Source of the DNA: Paracoccus sp. MA
GTDB lineage: Bacteria; Pseudomonadota; Alphaproteobacteria; Rhodobacterales; Rhodobacteraceae
Assembly: GCF_020990385.1 (NCBI RefSeq)
Contig: NZ_CP087598.1
Location: 1,036,001 to 1,100,000, forward strand
DNA length: 64,000 nucleotides
Direction: 5' to 3'
A program made the position numbers and the translations under genes. Position 1 is the first letter of the stretch. Each line of letters opens with the position of its first letter. Under the pieces are notes generated by a model. It was not told where the DNA came from and did no database searches. It saw only the letters and a program-made list of their open reading frames with translations. Of the stretch, positions 54,156 through 63,186 are shown piece after piece.

Positions 54156-54166
54156 TTCCCCGCCTC

Positions 54167-54190
54167 CCCGCGCGATTGCGGTCGCGCGGG
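54167..54190 (+). terminator. Attenuator-like hairpin between binding-protein and permease genes
   Basis: CCCGCGCGA (54167-54175) and TCGCGCGGG (54182-54190) pair perfectly around TTGCGG, followed by ACCTTTTCG. This would let the binding protein be made in excess over the permeases. Confidence 0.6.
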
Positions 54191-54220
54191 ACCTTTTCGC
54201 CCGGTTTTAGGGAGAAGCCC

Positions 54221-55075
54221 GTGATCTACCTTTTCCAGGTTCTGAACGGCATCGGTCTGGGGATGCTGTATTTCCTGCTCGCCGTCGGCCTCAGCGTCAT
54301 CTTCGGCCTGTTGCAGTTCGTGAACTTCGCCCATGGCGCCTTCTACCTGCTGGGCGCCTATCTGACCTATGACCTGACCATGCGCGGCTTCAGCTTCTGG
54401 GCCGCCATGCCGCTGGCCACGCTGATCGTCGCCGGCCTTGCCGCGCTGATCGAGGCGGTGCTGCTGCATCGCATCTACAAGCTGCCGCATACCTTCCACA
54501 TCCTGGTGACGGTCGGCCTGGCGCTGGTCGTGCAGGAACTGGTCATCATCGCCTGGGGGCCGCTGGGCGGCTCGGTGCCGGCGCCTGAGGGGCTGCAGGG
54601 CGTCGTGATCCTGGGCGATTTCATCTATCCGCAATACCGGCTCTTCACCATCGGCTTCACCGCCGTTCTGGCCGGGCTGCTGTGGTGGCTGCTGGAGGGC
54701 ACGCGGCTGGGCGCCATCGTGCGCGGCGGGTCCGAGTCGCCGGCGAACATGGCGCTGCTGGGCTACAACACGCTGCGCATCAACACCGCCGTCTTCGGTT
54801 TCGGCGCCGGGCTGGCCGGGCTTGCGGGCGCGCTGGCCGCGCCGATCCGCGGCGTCGAGCCCTTCATGGGGATCGAGGCGCTGTCGGTGGCCTTCGTCGT
54901 CGTCGTGATCGGCGGCATGGGCAGCTATACCGGCGCGCTGGTCGCGGGCCTGCTGGTCGGGGTGGTGCAAAGCGTCATGACCACGCTCTGGCCCGAGGGC
55001 GCGCGGCTGATGATCTATGTCGGCATGGCGCTGGTCATCGCGCTGATGCCCCGCGGCCTGTTGGGGAGGGCATGA
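54221..55075 (+). CDS. livH: Branched-chain amino-acid-type ABC permease LivH
   Basis: 284 residues from GTG 54221, with GGGAG about 7 bases upstream. Eight or so membrane helices; GLSVIFGLLQFVNFAHGAFYLLGAYLT and GFGAGLAGLAGALAAPIRGVEPFMGIEALSVAFVVVVIGGMGSYTGALVAG are the LivH signatures. It forms the membrane channel with LivM. Its stop overlaps or lies a few bases before the livM start. The substrate follows the binding protein and is unknown. Confidence 0.92.
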   Translation: MIYLFQVLNGIGLGMLYFLLAVGLSVIFGLLQFVNFAHGAFYLLGAYLTYDLTMRGFSFWAAMPLATLIVAGLAALIEAVLLHRIYKLPHTFHILVTVGLALVVQELVIIAWGPLGGSVPAPEGLQGVVILGDFIYPQYRLFTIGFTAVLAGLLWWLLEGTRLGAIVRGGSESPANMALLGYNTLRINTAVFGFGAGLAGLAGALAAPIRGVEPFMGIEALSVAFVVVVIGGMGSYTGALVAGLLVGVVQSVMTTLWPEGARLMIYVGMALVIALMPRGLLGRA

Positions 55076-55077
55076 GC

Positions 55078-56049
55078 ATGAACCCGCTGGACAAACCCTA
55101 TGCGCAGCTGGCGCTGGCGCTGCTGACCGTGCTGGTCCTGCCGCTGTTCCTGAAATCCGGGATCCTCGCGACCGAGATCCTGATCTTCGCCATGGTCGTC
55201 GCGGCCTGCAACCTGCTGCTGGGCTATACGGGCCTGCTGTCCTTCGGGCAGGGCATCTTCTTCGGCATCGGCACCTATGTCGCGGGCATCTGCCTGACGC
55301 GCTGGCAGGTCCCGGTGCCCCTGGTGCTGGCCGGCGCGGCGGTGCTGGGCGCGGCCGCGGCCACGCTGGTCGGCTGGCTGTCGATCCGCCGGCAGGGGGT
55401 CTATTTCGTCATGCTGACGCTGGCCTTTTCGCAGCTGTTCTATTTCGTCGCCTATACGTTCAGCGGCGTGACCGGCGGCGACAACGGGCTGCTGGGCGTG
55501 CCGCGCCCCTCGGTCGGCGGCACGGCGCTGAACGCGCCCTGGTCCTATTACACCTTCGTCGCCATCTGCTTCGTGGCGGTCTTTGCGATCCTGGTCATGG
55601 TCACGCAATCGACCTTCGGCCGCACCCTGCTGGCGATCCGCGAGAACGAGGGGCGGGCGGCCGCCATCGGCTTCCCGACCAAGCTGTTCAAGCTTGAGGC
55701 TTTCGCGATCTCGGGCGCGGTCACGGCCTTCGGCGGCGCGCTGCACGCGATGCTGATCGGCGTCGCGCCCTTGTCGAACATCGAATACCACACCAGCGAG
55801 CTGATCCTGATCATGACCATCATCGGCGGCAGCTCCAGCCTCTTCGGCTCGGTGCTGGGGGCGGGGTTCTACCTGCTGCTGGCCGATGCGCTGTCCACCG
55901 TCTGGCCGCGCTGGCTGCTGCTTCTGGGCCTGGTGCTGGTCACGGTGGCGCTGTTCCTGCAGCGCGGGCTCTGGGGGCTGGTCGAGCGGGGCTACGACCT
56001 GGCCTTCCGCCGCGAGCGCGCGCCCGAAACCCCGGCCGAGGAGCATTGA
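55078..56049 (+). CDS. livM: Branched-chain amino-acid-type ABC permease LivM
   Basis: 323 residues. Start ATG 55078 is favoured by GGGGAGGG at 55063-55070; ATG 55072 overlaps the livH stop and would add MS. NLLLGYTGLLSFGQGIFFGIGTYVAG and GYFVMLTLAFSQLFYF-like segments, then RENEGRAAAIGFPTKLFKLEAFAISGAVTAFGGAL are LivM signatures. Nine or more membrane helices. It pairs with LivH. Confidence 0.92.
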   Translation: MNPLDKPYAQLALALLTVLVLPLFLKSGILATEILIFAMVVAACNLLLGYTGLLSFGQGIFFGIGTYVAGICLTRWQVPVPLVLAGAAVLGAAAATLVGWLSIRRQGVYFVMLTLAFSQLFYFVAYTFSGVTGGDNGLLGVPRPSVGGTALNAPWSYYTFVAICFVAVFAILVMVTQSTFGRTLLAIRENEGRAAAIGFPTKLFKLEAFAISGAVTAFGGALHAMLIGVAPLSNIEYHTSELILIMTIIGGSSSLFGSVLGAGFYLLLADALSTVWPRWLLLLGLVLVTVALFLQRGLWGLVERGYDLAFRRERAPETPAEEH

Positions 56050-56050
56050 G

Positions 56051-56818
56051 ATGACCGACATCGCCTTGCAGACCCGCGGCCTTGGGGTCAAATACGGCAC
56101 CTTCCACGCGCTGGCCGAGGTGGACCTGCAGATCCGCCGCAACTCGGTCCATTCGATCATCGGGCCGAACGGGGCGGGCAAGACCACGCTGTTCCACGCG
56201 CTGACCGGGCGGGTGCGGGCATCCTCGGGCCGGATCGAGCTGGACGGGCGCGACATCACCGACACCTCGGACGACGACCGGGTGCGGCTTGGCATCGCGC
56301 GCTCGTTTCAGGTCACAAGCCTGTTTCCCAACCTGGCCCTGCGCGAGAACCTGCGCCTTGCCGCCCAGGGCCGGACGCCCTGGCAGGCGCTGGCGCCCTG
56401 GCGGCGGGCGGAAGCCAATGCCGAGGCGCTGGCCATCGCCGATGAGGTGATCGAGCGTCTGGCGCTTGCCCGCGTGGCACGCCGGCTGGCGGGCGAGCTG
56501 TCGCATGGCCAGCAGCGCCGGCTGGAGGTCGGCATGGCCATGGCGGCGCGCCCGCGCGTCATCCTGCTGGACGAGCCGACCTCCGGCATGGGCATCGACG
56601 ATATCGAGGCGATGAAACAGCTGATCCGCGACCTCGGCCGCGACCATACCGTGCTGTTCATCGAGCATAACATGGGCATCGTGATGAACATCTCGGACAT
56701 GGTCACGGTGATGCGGCTGGGCCGCAAGCTGGTCGAGGGTCCGCCCGCGCAGGTCCGCGACGACCCCGAGGTGCAGCGCGCCTATCTGGGCAACATGATT
56801 ACGGGGGACATCGCATGA
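56051..56818 (+). CDS. livG: Branched-chain amino-acid-type ABC ATPase LivG
   Basis: 255 residues. Walker A is GPNGAGKTTLFH (about 37-48) and the signature motif is LSHGQQRRLEVG, with His in place of the usual Gly. Walker B is VILLDEPTSGMG, followed by a switch His in IEHNMGIVMNISD. The LivG-type insert around the Q loop reads ARSFQVTSLFPNLALRENL. It starts one base after the livM stop and overlaps livF by 4 bases. Confidence 0.93.
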   Translation: MTDIALQTRGLGVKYGTFHALAEVDLQIRRNSVHSIIGPNGAGKTTLFHALTGRVRASSGRIELDGRDITDTSDDDRVRLGIARSFQVTSLFPNLALRENLRLAAQGRTPWQALAPWRRAEANAEALAIADEVIERLALARVARRLAGELSHGQQRRLEVGMAMAARPRVILLDEPTSGMGIDDIEAMKQLIRDLGRDHTVLFIEHNMGIVMNISDMVTVMRLGRKLVEGPPAQVRDDPEVQRAYLGNMITGDIA

Positions 56819-57519
56819 CCGCCGCGCTGAAACTGACCGACCTGCACGCCTATTATGGCAAGAGCCACATCCTGCAGGGCGTCACGCTGGAGGTCGGGCC
56901 GGGCGAGATCGTCACCCTGCTGGGCCGCAACGGCGCCGGCAAAAGCACGACGCTGAAGACCGCCGTGGGCCTGATCGCGCCGCGTCAGGGGCGCGTCGAA
57001 CTGGCCGGCCGCGACGTCACCGGCCAGCCGGCGCATCGCATCGCCGCGGCGGGGCTGTCGCTGGTGCCCGAGGATCGCGGCATCTTCCAGCTGCTGACCG
57101 TCGAGGAGAACCTGCGCATCGCCGCGCGCCGCGGCTCGCCTTGGGCTTTGGCCGACATCTACCGCATCTTCCCGCGGCTGGAGGAGCGCAGGAAGAACGG
57201 CGGCGGCCAGCTTTCGGGGGGCGAGCAGCAGATGCTCTCGATCGCCCGGGCGCTGCTCAATGGCCCCAAGGTGCTGATGCTGGACGAGCCGGTCGAGGGC
57301 CTCGCCCCGATCATCGTCGAGGAGATCGTCGCCCAGATCCGCCTGATCCGCGAGGCCGGCGTGCCGATCCTGCTGGTCGAGCAGAACCTTGCCGTCTGCA
57401 GCCAGCTTGCCGACCGGCATTACATCCTGGAACTGGGCCGCATCGTGCATTGCGCCACGGCCGGGCAGTTCCGCAGCGACCCCGAGACCATCGACCGCTA
57501 TCTGGGCGTCAAGGCGTAA
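56815..57519 (+). CDS. livF: Branched-chain amino-acid-type ABC ATPase LivF
   Basis: 234 residues. Walker A is GRNGAGKSTTLKT, the signature LSGGEQQMLSIARALL, and Walker B VLMLDEPVEGLAP, which is the LivF form. AYYGKSHILQGV opens the domain. It forms the ATPase heterodimer with LivG on the cytoplasmic face. It is followed after 9 bases by the amidohydrolase gene, so transport and hydrolysis are coexpressed. Confidence 0.93.
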   Translation: MTAALKLTDLHAYYGKSHILQGVTLEVGPGEIVTLLGRNGAGKSTTLKTAVGLIAPRQGRVELAGRDVTGQPAHRIAAAGLSLVPEDRGIFQLLTVEENLRIAARRGSPWALADIYRIFPRLEERRKNGGGQLSGGEQQMLSIARALLNGPKVLMLDEPVEGLAPIIVEEIVAQIRLIREAGVPILLVEQNLAVCSQLADRHYILELGRIVHCATAGQFRSDPETIDRYLGVKA

Positions 57520-57528
57520 GGAAAACCC

Positions 57529-58788
57529 ATGTCCAACCTGAATATAGACGCTGCCCGGCTGTGGGACAGCCTGATGGAGACGGCGCAGATCGGGGCCACG
57601 CCCGATGGCGGCATCGCCCGCCTGACGCTTTCGGACGAGGATCGCCGCGTGCGCGACTGGCTGCGCGCCCAATGCGACGCGCTGGGGCTGGAGATGGTGG
57701 TGGACGAGGCCGGCAACATGTTCGCCACCCGTCCCGGTGCCCGCGCGGACCTGCCCGCCATCGCCATGGGCAGCCATCTGGATACCCAGCCCACGGGCGG
57801 CAAGTTCGACGGCGTGCTGGGGGTGTTGGCCGGGCTTGAGGTGCTGCGCACGCTCGACGCCGCCGGCTACCAGACCGAGGCGCCCTTGATGCTGGTCAAC
57901 TGGACCAACGAGGAGGGCTCGCGCTTTTCGCCGGCCATGCTCGGCTCGGGCATCTGGGCCGGGGTCTACAGCCGCGACTATGGCGACGGGCGGGTGGACG
58001 CCCGCGGCGACAGCTTCGGCGCCAGCCTCGACCGCATCGGCTATCGCGGCGAGGCCAAGGCGGGGTCGGTCCGCTTCGGCGCCATGTTCGAGCTGCATAT
58101 CGAGCAGGGCCCGATCCTCGAGGCCGAGGGCGCGCAGATCGGCGTGGTGCAGGGCATCCAGGGGATGCGCTGGTTCGACCTGACCCTGACCGGCACGGCG
58201 GCGCATACCGGCTCGACCCCGATGGGGATGCGCCGCAATGCGCTGCTGGGCATGGCGCGGGTGATCGAGGGCATCGACCGCATCGCCAAGGCGTATGAGG
58301 ACGCGGTGGGCAGCATCGGCTTTCTGGAAATCGCCCCGAATTCGCATAACGTGATCCCCGGCCAGGTGCGCGCCACCATCGACCTGCGCCATCCTTCGGA
58401 CGCGGTGCTGGATCGGATGCAGGCCGAGGTCGAGGAACTGGTGCGGGATGCCGCCCAAGCGGTCGGGCTGGAAAGCCGGCTGGAGCAGATCTCGCGCACC
58501 GCGCCGGTGGTTTTCGACGCCGAATGCATCGCCTCGGTCAGGGCGGGGGCGCAGGCGGCGGGCTATGCGACGCGCGACATCATCTCGGGCGCCGGCCATG
58601 ACGCCGCCCATGCCGCAGCGGCGGCGCCGACGACGATGATCTTCGTGCCGTGCAAGGACGGGCTGAGCCACAATCCCGCGGAATCGACCCAGCCCGAGGA
58701 ATGCGCCGCCGGCGCGCAGGTGCTGCTGGAGGCGGTTCTGGACTATGACCGCCGCATGGCCGAGGCCCGCAAGGAGGCCGCCGCATGA
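57529..58788 (+). CDS. M20-family Zn-dependent amidohydrolase (HyuC/AmaB-like)
   Basis: 419 residues. Two-metal site of the carbamoylase branch: GSHLDTQPTGGKFDGVLG (His83, Asp94), NWTNEEGSRF (Glu128-Glu129), FELHIEQGPILE and the C-terminal DGLSHNPAES. The dimerisation domain carries the Arg/Asn-type substrate residues. Close relatives hydrolyse N-carbamoyl-amino acids, beta-ureidopropionate or allantoate. It probably frees an amine or amino acid from the imported compound. The exact substrate is unknown. Overlaps the next gene by 4 bases. Confidence 0.85.
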   Translation: MSNLNIDAARLWDSLMETAQIGATPDGGIARLTLSDEDRRVRDWLRAQCDALGLEMVVDEAGNMFATRPGARADLPAIAMGSHLDTQPTGGKFDGVLGVLAGLEVLRTLDAAGYQTEAPLMLVNWTNEEGSRFSPAMLGSGIWAGVYSRDYGDGRVDARGDSFGASLDRIGYRGEAKAGSVRFGAMFELHIEQGPILEAEGAQIGVVQGIQGMRWFDLTLTGTAAHTGSTPMGMRRNALLGMARVIEGIDRIAKAYEDAVGSIGFLEIAPNSHNVIPGQVRATIDLRHPSDAVLDRMQAEVEELVRDAAQAVGLESRLEQISRTAPVVFDAECIASVRAGAQAAGYATRDIISGAGHDAAHAAAAAPTTMIFVPCKDGLSHNPAESTQPEECAAGAQVLLEAVLDYDRRMAEARKEAAA

Positions 58789-60269
58789 CCCGCCTTGTCC
58801 TGGCCCGGCTGAACCACGAGACCAACAGCTTCTCGCCCGTCAAGACGCCGCTGGCCGCCTTCGCCCCGAAATGGGGCGAGGAGGCGCTGGCCGCGGCCGG
58901 GAACTATCCGGCCGCCATCGGCGCCTTCCACGCCTTCGCCCGCCGCATCGGCGCCGCGGTGGAGGTGCCGTTGATCGCCCATGCCATGCCCTCGGGGCCC
59001 GTCGAGGACGAGGCCTTCGAGGCCATGGCGCAGGCGATCCTCGCGGCGGTCGAGAAGGGTTGCGACGGCATTCTGCTGGATCTGCACGGCGCCATGGTCA
59101 CCCGCAGCCATGACGATGGCGAGGGCGAGCTTCTGCGCCGGGTCCGCGCCGCCGCGCCGGGCGTGCCCATCGGCGTGGCGCTGGACCTGCATGGCAACAT
59201 TACCCAAGCGATGCTGGAGCATTGCGACGTGATCGTCGGCTTCAAGACCTACCCGCATGTGGACATGGTCGAGACGGGCGAGCATGTGCTGCGCCTGTTC
59301 CAGCCGCTCCTCTCCGGCGCAGCGCGCCCGGCCATGGCGCTGTGCCATCCGCCGATGCTGGCGGCGACGCTGTGCATGAACACCACGACCGATTGCGCCA
59401 TGACTGACCTGATCGCGCTGGCGCGGCGGGCCGAGGCGCGGCCGGGCGTGCAGGCGGTGACGGTCTTCGGCGGCTTTCCGATCTCGGACCTGGCCGAGAC
59501 CGGCCTGTCCATCGTCACCGTCGCCGACACGCCCGAGCTTGCCCGCGAGGTCGCGCGGGAACTGGGCCGCGAGGCATGGCGGCGGCGCGCCGAATATGTC
59601 TATGCCGAGGAGCCTCTGGCGCAATCCATTGCCCGCGCCGCCGCACTGGCGGACGGTTCGGCGCCGGTGCTGCTGCTGGATCATGGCGACAATTGCATGT
59701 CGGGCGGCAGCTGCGACGTGATGGACGTGCTGGAGGCGCTGCTGGCCGCCGGCCATGACGGGATCATGGTCGGCCCGATTGCCGATCCCGAGACCGTGGC
59801 CCGGCTTTTCGCGGCGGGCGAGGGGGCCGAGGTCGAGATCCGGCTGGGCAACAAGACCCCGGCCGAGGGACTGCCCGCGCCGCGCCCGCCGCTGCGGCTG
59901 ACGGGCCGGGTCGCGGCGCTGTCGGAGGGATGCTATCGCGTCTCCGGGCCGATCTATCACGGGCAGGAGCTGTCGATGGGCCGCGCCGCCGCCTTCGACA
60001 CCGGCGCCGCCCGCATCGTCATCTGCGAGCAGCCGCACGAGCCGCTGGACCTGGGCTGTTTTTCCTGTGTGGGCCTCGACGCCGCGCAGGCGCGCTTCCT
60101 GCACCTGAAATCGCGCATGTATTGCCGCCCGGTCTTCGAGCCGCTTGCGCAAGCCGTGGTGGAATGCGCAAGCTCGGGCGTAACCGCTTCGGATTACGAT
60201 CTGTTCGCTTTCAAAAAACTCGCCCGGCCCATATATCCGCTGGACCCCGGGACAATCTGGCAAGGCTGA
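58785..60269 (+). CDS. M81-family metallohydrolase (MlrC-like)
   Basis: 494 residues. ARLNHETNSFSPVKT at the start, CDGILLDLHGAMVTRSHDDGEGELLRRVR and DLHGNITQAMLEHCDVIVGFKTYPHVDM provide the DxHG and H-x-D/E metal residues of the microcystin LR degradation protein MlrC family. LLLDHGDNCMSGGSCD follows in the C-terminal domain. Most members are not linked to microcystin; they sit in catabolic operons with amide hydrolases and transporters, as here. The reaction is unproven. Confidence 0.85.
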   Translation: MTRLVLARLNHETNSFSPVKTPLAAFAPKWGEEALAAAGNYPAAIGAFHAFARRIGAAVEVPLIAHAMPSGPVEDEAFEAMAQAILAAVEKGCDGILLDLHGAMVTRSHDDGEGELLRRVRAAAPGVPIGVALDLHGNITQAMLEHCDVIVGFKTYPHVDMVETGEHVLRLFQPLLSGAARPAMALCHPPMLAATLCMNTTTDCAMTDLIALARRAEARPGVQAVTVFGGFPISDLAETGLSIVTVADTPELAREVARELGREAWRRRAEYVYAEEPLAQSIARAAALADGSAPVLLLDHGDNCMSGGSCDVMDVLEALLAAGHDGIMVGPIADPETVARLFAAGEGAEVEIRLGNKTPAEGLPAPRPPLRLTGRVAALSEGCYRVSGPIYHGQELSMGRAAAFDTGAARIVICEQPHEPLDLGCFSCVGLDAAQARFLHLKSRMYCRPVFEPLAQAVVECASSGVTASDYDLFAFKKLARPIYPLDPGTIWQG

Positions 60270-60277
60270 AGGACCGC

Positions 60278-61048
60278 ATGGATCAGGACGCGCCGGCAGG
60301 CAAGGAACGCAGGCTTACCCGCATCAAGCTGTCGGACCAGGTGGCCGAGGACATCCGCCGCCGCATCGCCCGCGACGGGTTGCTGCCCGGCGACCGCCTG
60401 CCGCACGAGCGCGCGCTGATGGAGCATTACGGCTGCTCGAAAGGCACCATCCGCGAGGCGCTGAAGGCGCTGGAGGTCGAGGGGCTGGTGCGCATGCTCT
60501 CGGGTCCGAACGGCGGGCCCGAGATCCAGCCCGCCTCGATCGACATCGTCACCCAGCAGCTGCGGCAATACCTGCATTTCCAGAAGATCGACTTCGCCCA
60601 GGTCTACGAGCTGCGCCAGTCGCTGGAGGTCAGCCTGGCCCGCAACGTCATCGGCAAGCTGACCGAGGCGCATTTCCGCCGCCTGGAAGAGAACATCCGC
60701 ATTTGCGAAGCGGCGAACGCGGCGCAGGACCGCGCCGTGGTGCGCCGGGCCGAGACCGAGTTCCACGACATTCTCTGCGAGGCCTCGGACAACGTGATCC
60801 TGGTCTTCATGTGCCGCTTCCTGAACAGCATGCTGCGCGATCTGGTCAGCTATCGCAGCGAAAGCATGCGCGAGCACGAGATCTTCGGCGAGGCGAATAT
60901 CGAAAGCCACCGGCAGCTGCTGGCCGCCTTCCGCGCCGAGGACGGCGATGCCGCCGCCCGGATCATGCACGATCACATGTGCTGCGCCGAAAGCTACATG
61001 CGCCGGCTGGATGCCTCGTTCCGCTCGGACCTGCTGAGCCGGTTCTGA
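60278..61048 (+). CDS. GntR-family (FadR/FCD-type) transcriptional regulator
   Basis: 256 residues from ATG 60278 with GAAGGA 4-5 bases upstream. The helix-turn-helix is VAEDIRRRIARDGLLPGDRLPHERALMEHYGCSKGTIREALKALEVEGLV. The C-terminal FCD domain has helical metal/ligand-binding residues (FAQVYELRQSLEVSLARN, AETEFHDILCEAS, HRQLLAAFRAEDGDAAARIMHDHM). It is the last gene of the transporter-hydrolase operon and probably its regulator, sensing the substrate or a product. Confidence 0.9.
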   Translation: MDQDAPAGKERRLTRIKLSDQVAEDIRRRIARDGLLPGDRLPHERALMEHYGCSKGTIREALKALEVEGLVRMLSGPNGGPEIQPASIDIVTQQLRQYLHFQKIDFAQVYELRQSLEVSLARNVIGKLTEAHFRRLEENIRICEAANAAQDRAVVRRAETEFHDILCEASDNVILVFMCRFLNSMLRDLVSYRSESMREHEIFGEANIESHRQLLAAFRAEDGDAAARIMHDHMCCAESYMRRLDASFRSDLLSRF

Positions 61049-61055
61049 AACGGAA

Positions 61056-61081
61056 AATCCCGGCCGCGAGGGGCCGGGATT
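61056..61081 (-). terminator. Intrinsic terminator of ssb
   Basis: AATCCCGGCC (61056-61065) and GGCCGGGATT (61072-61081) form a 10-base stem. On the minus strand it is followed by TTTTCCG. It also lies 7 bases past the convergent gntR stop. Confidence 0.75.
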
Positions 61082-61107
61082 CGTGGGACCGGATTTGGCA
61101 TCCGCGA

Positions 61108-61608
61108 TCAGAACGGGATGTCGTCGTCGAATTCGGGACGGTTCTGCGACTGCCCGCCGCCGGACGCGCTGCCGCCCGAGGAGGCGCCGCCGCCATAGCC
61201 GCCGCCCCCGTAGCTGCCGCCGCCATAGCCCTCGTCGCGGCCACCGCCGCCGGCGCCGCGGCCGTCAAGCATGTGCAGCTCGCTGCGGAAGGGGCGCAGG
61301 GCGACCTCGGTCGAATAGCGGTCGTTGCCGCTCTGGTCCTGCCATTTGCGGGTTTCCAGCTGGCCCTCGACATAAACCTTGGAGCCCTTTTTCAGATATT
61401 GCTCGGCCACGCGGACCAGCGGCTCGGAATAGATCGCCACCGTATGCCATTCCGTGCGCTCGCGCCGCTCGCCGGTATTGCGGTCCTTCCAGGTTTCGGA
61501 CGTCGCGATGCGCAGGTTGGCAACCTTGCCGCCGCTGGGGAAGGTGCGGACTTCCGGGTCCTGACCCAGATTGCCGACCAGGATCACCTTGTTCACGCTG
61601 CCTGCCAT
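61108..61608 (-). CDS. ssb: Single-stranded DNA-binding protein
   Basis: 166 residues. The OB fold (about 1-110) reads [69 protein letters not shown] Gly/Ser/Tyr-rich linker ([28 protein letters not shown]) follows. The tip EFDDDIPF is the conserved acidic tail that recruits repair and replication proteins. AAAGGA lies 7-8 bases ahead of the ATG. It is divergent from the lytic transglycosylase gene. Confidence 0.96.
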   Translation of the reverse strand: MAGSVNKVILVGNLGQDPEVRTFPSGGKVANLRIATSETWKDRNTGERRERTEWHTVAIYSEPLVRVAEQYLKKGSKVYVEGQLETRKWQDQSGNDRYSTEVALRPFRSELHMLDGRGAGGGGRDEGYGGGSYGGGGYGGGASSGGSASGGGQSQNRPEFDDDIPF

Positions 61609-61750
61609 GCTGCGGGTCCTTTTCGTTGGGGTTGTCTTGCGCGGAGGTGTAGCGCGGAGGCCCTGCTTAAGGTAGCGCGCCGGCGAGCGGAAGAGGATAT
61701 CGGCGGAAATCCGCCGAAGATTCCGGCGTCGGCCGCGTCAAGGAATCCTC

Positions 61751-61781
61751 TTGCGGCGCCCGCCCGGCTTTGCGCTATAGT
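61751..61781 (+). promoter_or_regulatory. Candidate promoter of the lytic transglycosylase gene
   Basis: TTGCGG (61751-61756) and TATAGT (61776-61781) are separated by 19 bases, 42 bases upstream of the start. The GCTATAGTGCC context is typical of alphaproteobacterial -10 regions. Confidence 0.45.
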
Positions 61782-61822
61782 GCCGCACAAAAAAAGACGA
61801 CGGCATGCATGAGGGACCAGAG

Positions 61823-62470
61823 ATGCTTTCACGCAATCGGGCGATGCTGCGCCAGTTTGGCCGGGCCGCGATGGCCCTGACGATTTCGGCCGGGCTGGCC
61901 GTTCCCGCCGCGGCCGATGGGCTGCGGCTGCAGGCGAAAAGCGGCAAGTCGCGGCTGGCGCAGTTCGAGCGCCAGACCCGGCTGATGGATTCGCGCCTGG
62001 CCGGGCAATACCAGCAATCGGCGCGGCTGCGCCCAGGCGGCACCTCGACCAAGAGCGTGGTCGAGCTGGACCTGCCGACCGCAGTTCCCGCCTATAACGG
62101 CAACCGGCGCAGCCAGTATCTGCCCCATGCCCGCGCCATGGCCCGAAAGCACGGCATCCCCGAGGACCTGTTCCTGCGGCTGGTGCAGCAGGAATCGGGC
62201 TGGAACCCCTCGGCGCGCTCGCACAAGGGCGCGCGGGGGCTGGCGCAGCTGATGCCGGGCACCGCCGCCAAGCTGGGCGTCGATCCGAACGACCCGATCC
62301 AGAACCTGGAAGGCGGCGCGCGCTATCTGCGCATGATGTACAACACCTTCGGCAACTGGCGGCTGGCCCTGGCGGCCTATAACGCCGGGCCGGCGGCGGT
62401 GGCGAAATACGGCGGCGTGCCGCCCTATCGCGAGACGCGCAACTACGTGCGCATCATCCACGGCAGCTGA
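61823..62470 (+). CDS. Secreted lytic transglycosylase (SLT family)
   Basis: 215 residues from ATG 61823 (GAGGGA 6 bases upstream). A signal peptide ends near VPAAADG. The catalytic domain starts about residue 100: [33 protein letters not shown] contains the catalytic Glu124 and the SLT motif, and [13 protein letters not shown] with [13 protein letters not shown] follows. It cleaves peptidoglycan between MurNAc and GlcNAc with formation of anhydro-MurNAc. The short domain makeup fits an MltE/SLT-like or conjugation-type muramidase. Confidence 0.88.
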   Translation: MLSRNRAMLRQFGRAAMALTISAGLAVPAAADGLRLQAKSGKSRLAQFERQTRLMDSRLAGQYQQSARLRPGGTSTKSVVELDLPTAVPAYNGNRRSQYLPHARAMARKHGIPEDLFLRLVQQESGWNPSARSHKGARGLAQLMPGTAAKLGVDPNDPIQNLEGGARYLRMMYNTFGNWRLALAAYNAGPAAVAKYGGVPPYRETRNYVRIIHGS

Positions 62471-62476
62471 AGCACA

Positions 62477-62503
62477 AAAGGCCGGGCAGGGCGCCCGGCC
62501 TTT
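62477..62503 (+). terminator. Intrinsic terminator of the lytic transglycosylase gene
   Basis: AAAGGCCGGGC (62477-62487) and GCCCGGCCTTT (62493-62503) are a perfect 11-base inverted repeat around AGGGC, between convergent genes. Its AAA/TTT ends suit both directions. Confidence 0.75.
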
Positions 62504-62528
62504 CCGATTCCGGCTGCGGGCCGCGGCC

Positions 62529-63116
62529 TCAGAAGGTCGAGGGGATGATGCGGGTGTATTTCGTCCCGGCGATCGAGGCGCCGGCCATCAGCCCGGACTG
62601 GCCGAAGACCATCGCCACCACCGGCTGCTGCGAGGTGATGGTGTCGGTGCCCATCGAGACGCCGCCGGCGGGCAGGGCGTAATAGGCCCCGGCCTCGGCC
62701 ACCCAGCCGGGCGCCTTGCGGAAATCGGCCAGCGCCGCATCGGTCTGGAAGATCAGCACATGCGCATATTGCTGGGCGCCGATCTGCAGGCCGACACTGG
62801 CCTGGGTCGCTGAATAATAGTCCACCGTCACGTTGTTGATGCGCAGCGCGCCCTGGCCGTAGGCGCCGCCGACGCCGAATCCCGCCTCGGTCATCAGCGG
62901 CATGTAAAGCACGCCCTTGGCGTTCTGCACCATGGGCGCGACATTGGGATAGCTGCGCAGCAGGAAGTCCCGCGTCGCATCCACCCGCGCGTCCAGCCGC
63001 GAGGGCGCGTCCTGCCCGACCGCGTTCGAGCAGCCCGCAAGCCCCAGCGCCGCGCCGCCCAGCAGCAGGCCGCCCCGCAGCACAAGGCGCCGGCTCATCC
63101 CTCTGGAATTCATCAT
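62529..63116 (-). CDS. SYLF (Ysc84-type) domain lipoprotein
   Basis: 195 residues from ATG 63116 (or 63113), after GAGGG. MSRRLVLRGGLLLGGAALGLAGC is a lipoprotein signal with a twin-arginine-like start. The mature part is a SYLF domain: VDATRDFLLRSYPNVAPMVQNAKGVLYMPLMTEAGFGVGGAYGQG, then YYSATQASVGLQIGAQQYAHVLIFQTDAALADFR. SYLF domains bind lipids; in bacteria the role is unknown. It is convergent with the transglycosylase and lies next to hemB. Confidence 0.85.
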   Translation of the reverse strand: MMNSRGMSRRLVLRGGLLLGGAALGLAGCSNAVGQDAPSRLDARVDATRDFLLRSYPNVAPMVQNAKGVLYMPLMTEAGFGVGGAYGQGALRINNVTVDYYSATQASVGLQIGAQQYAHVLIFQTDAALADFRKAPGWVAEAGAYYALPAGGVSMGTDTITSQQPVVAMVFGQSGLMAGASIAGTKYTRIIPSTF

Positions 63117-63186
63117 CTTTCGCCCTCGTTCCTGTTCGGCGGCTGGCCCGCCTGTCAAGGCGGCGATGATAAAGGACCGCCCGCCC

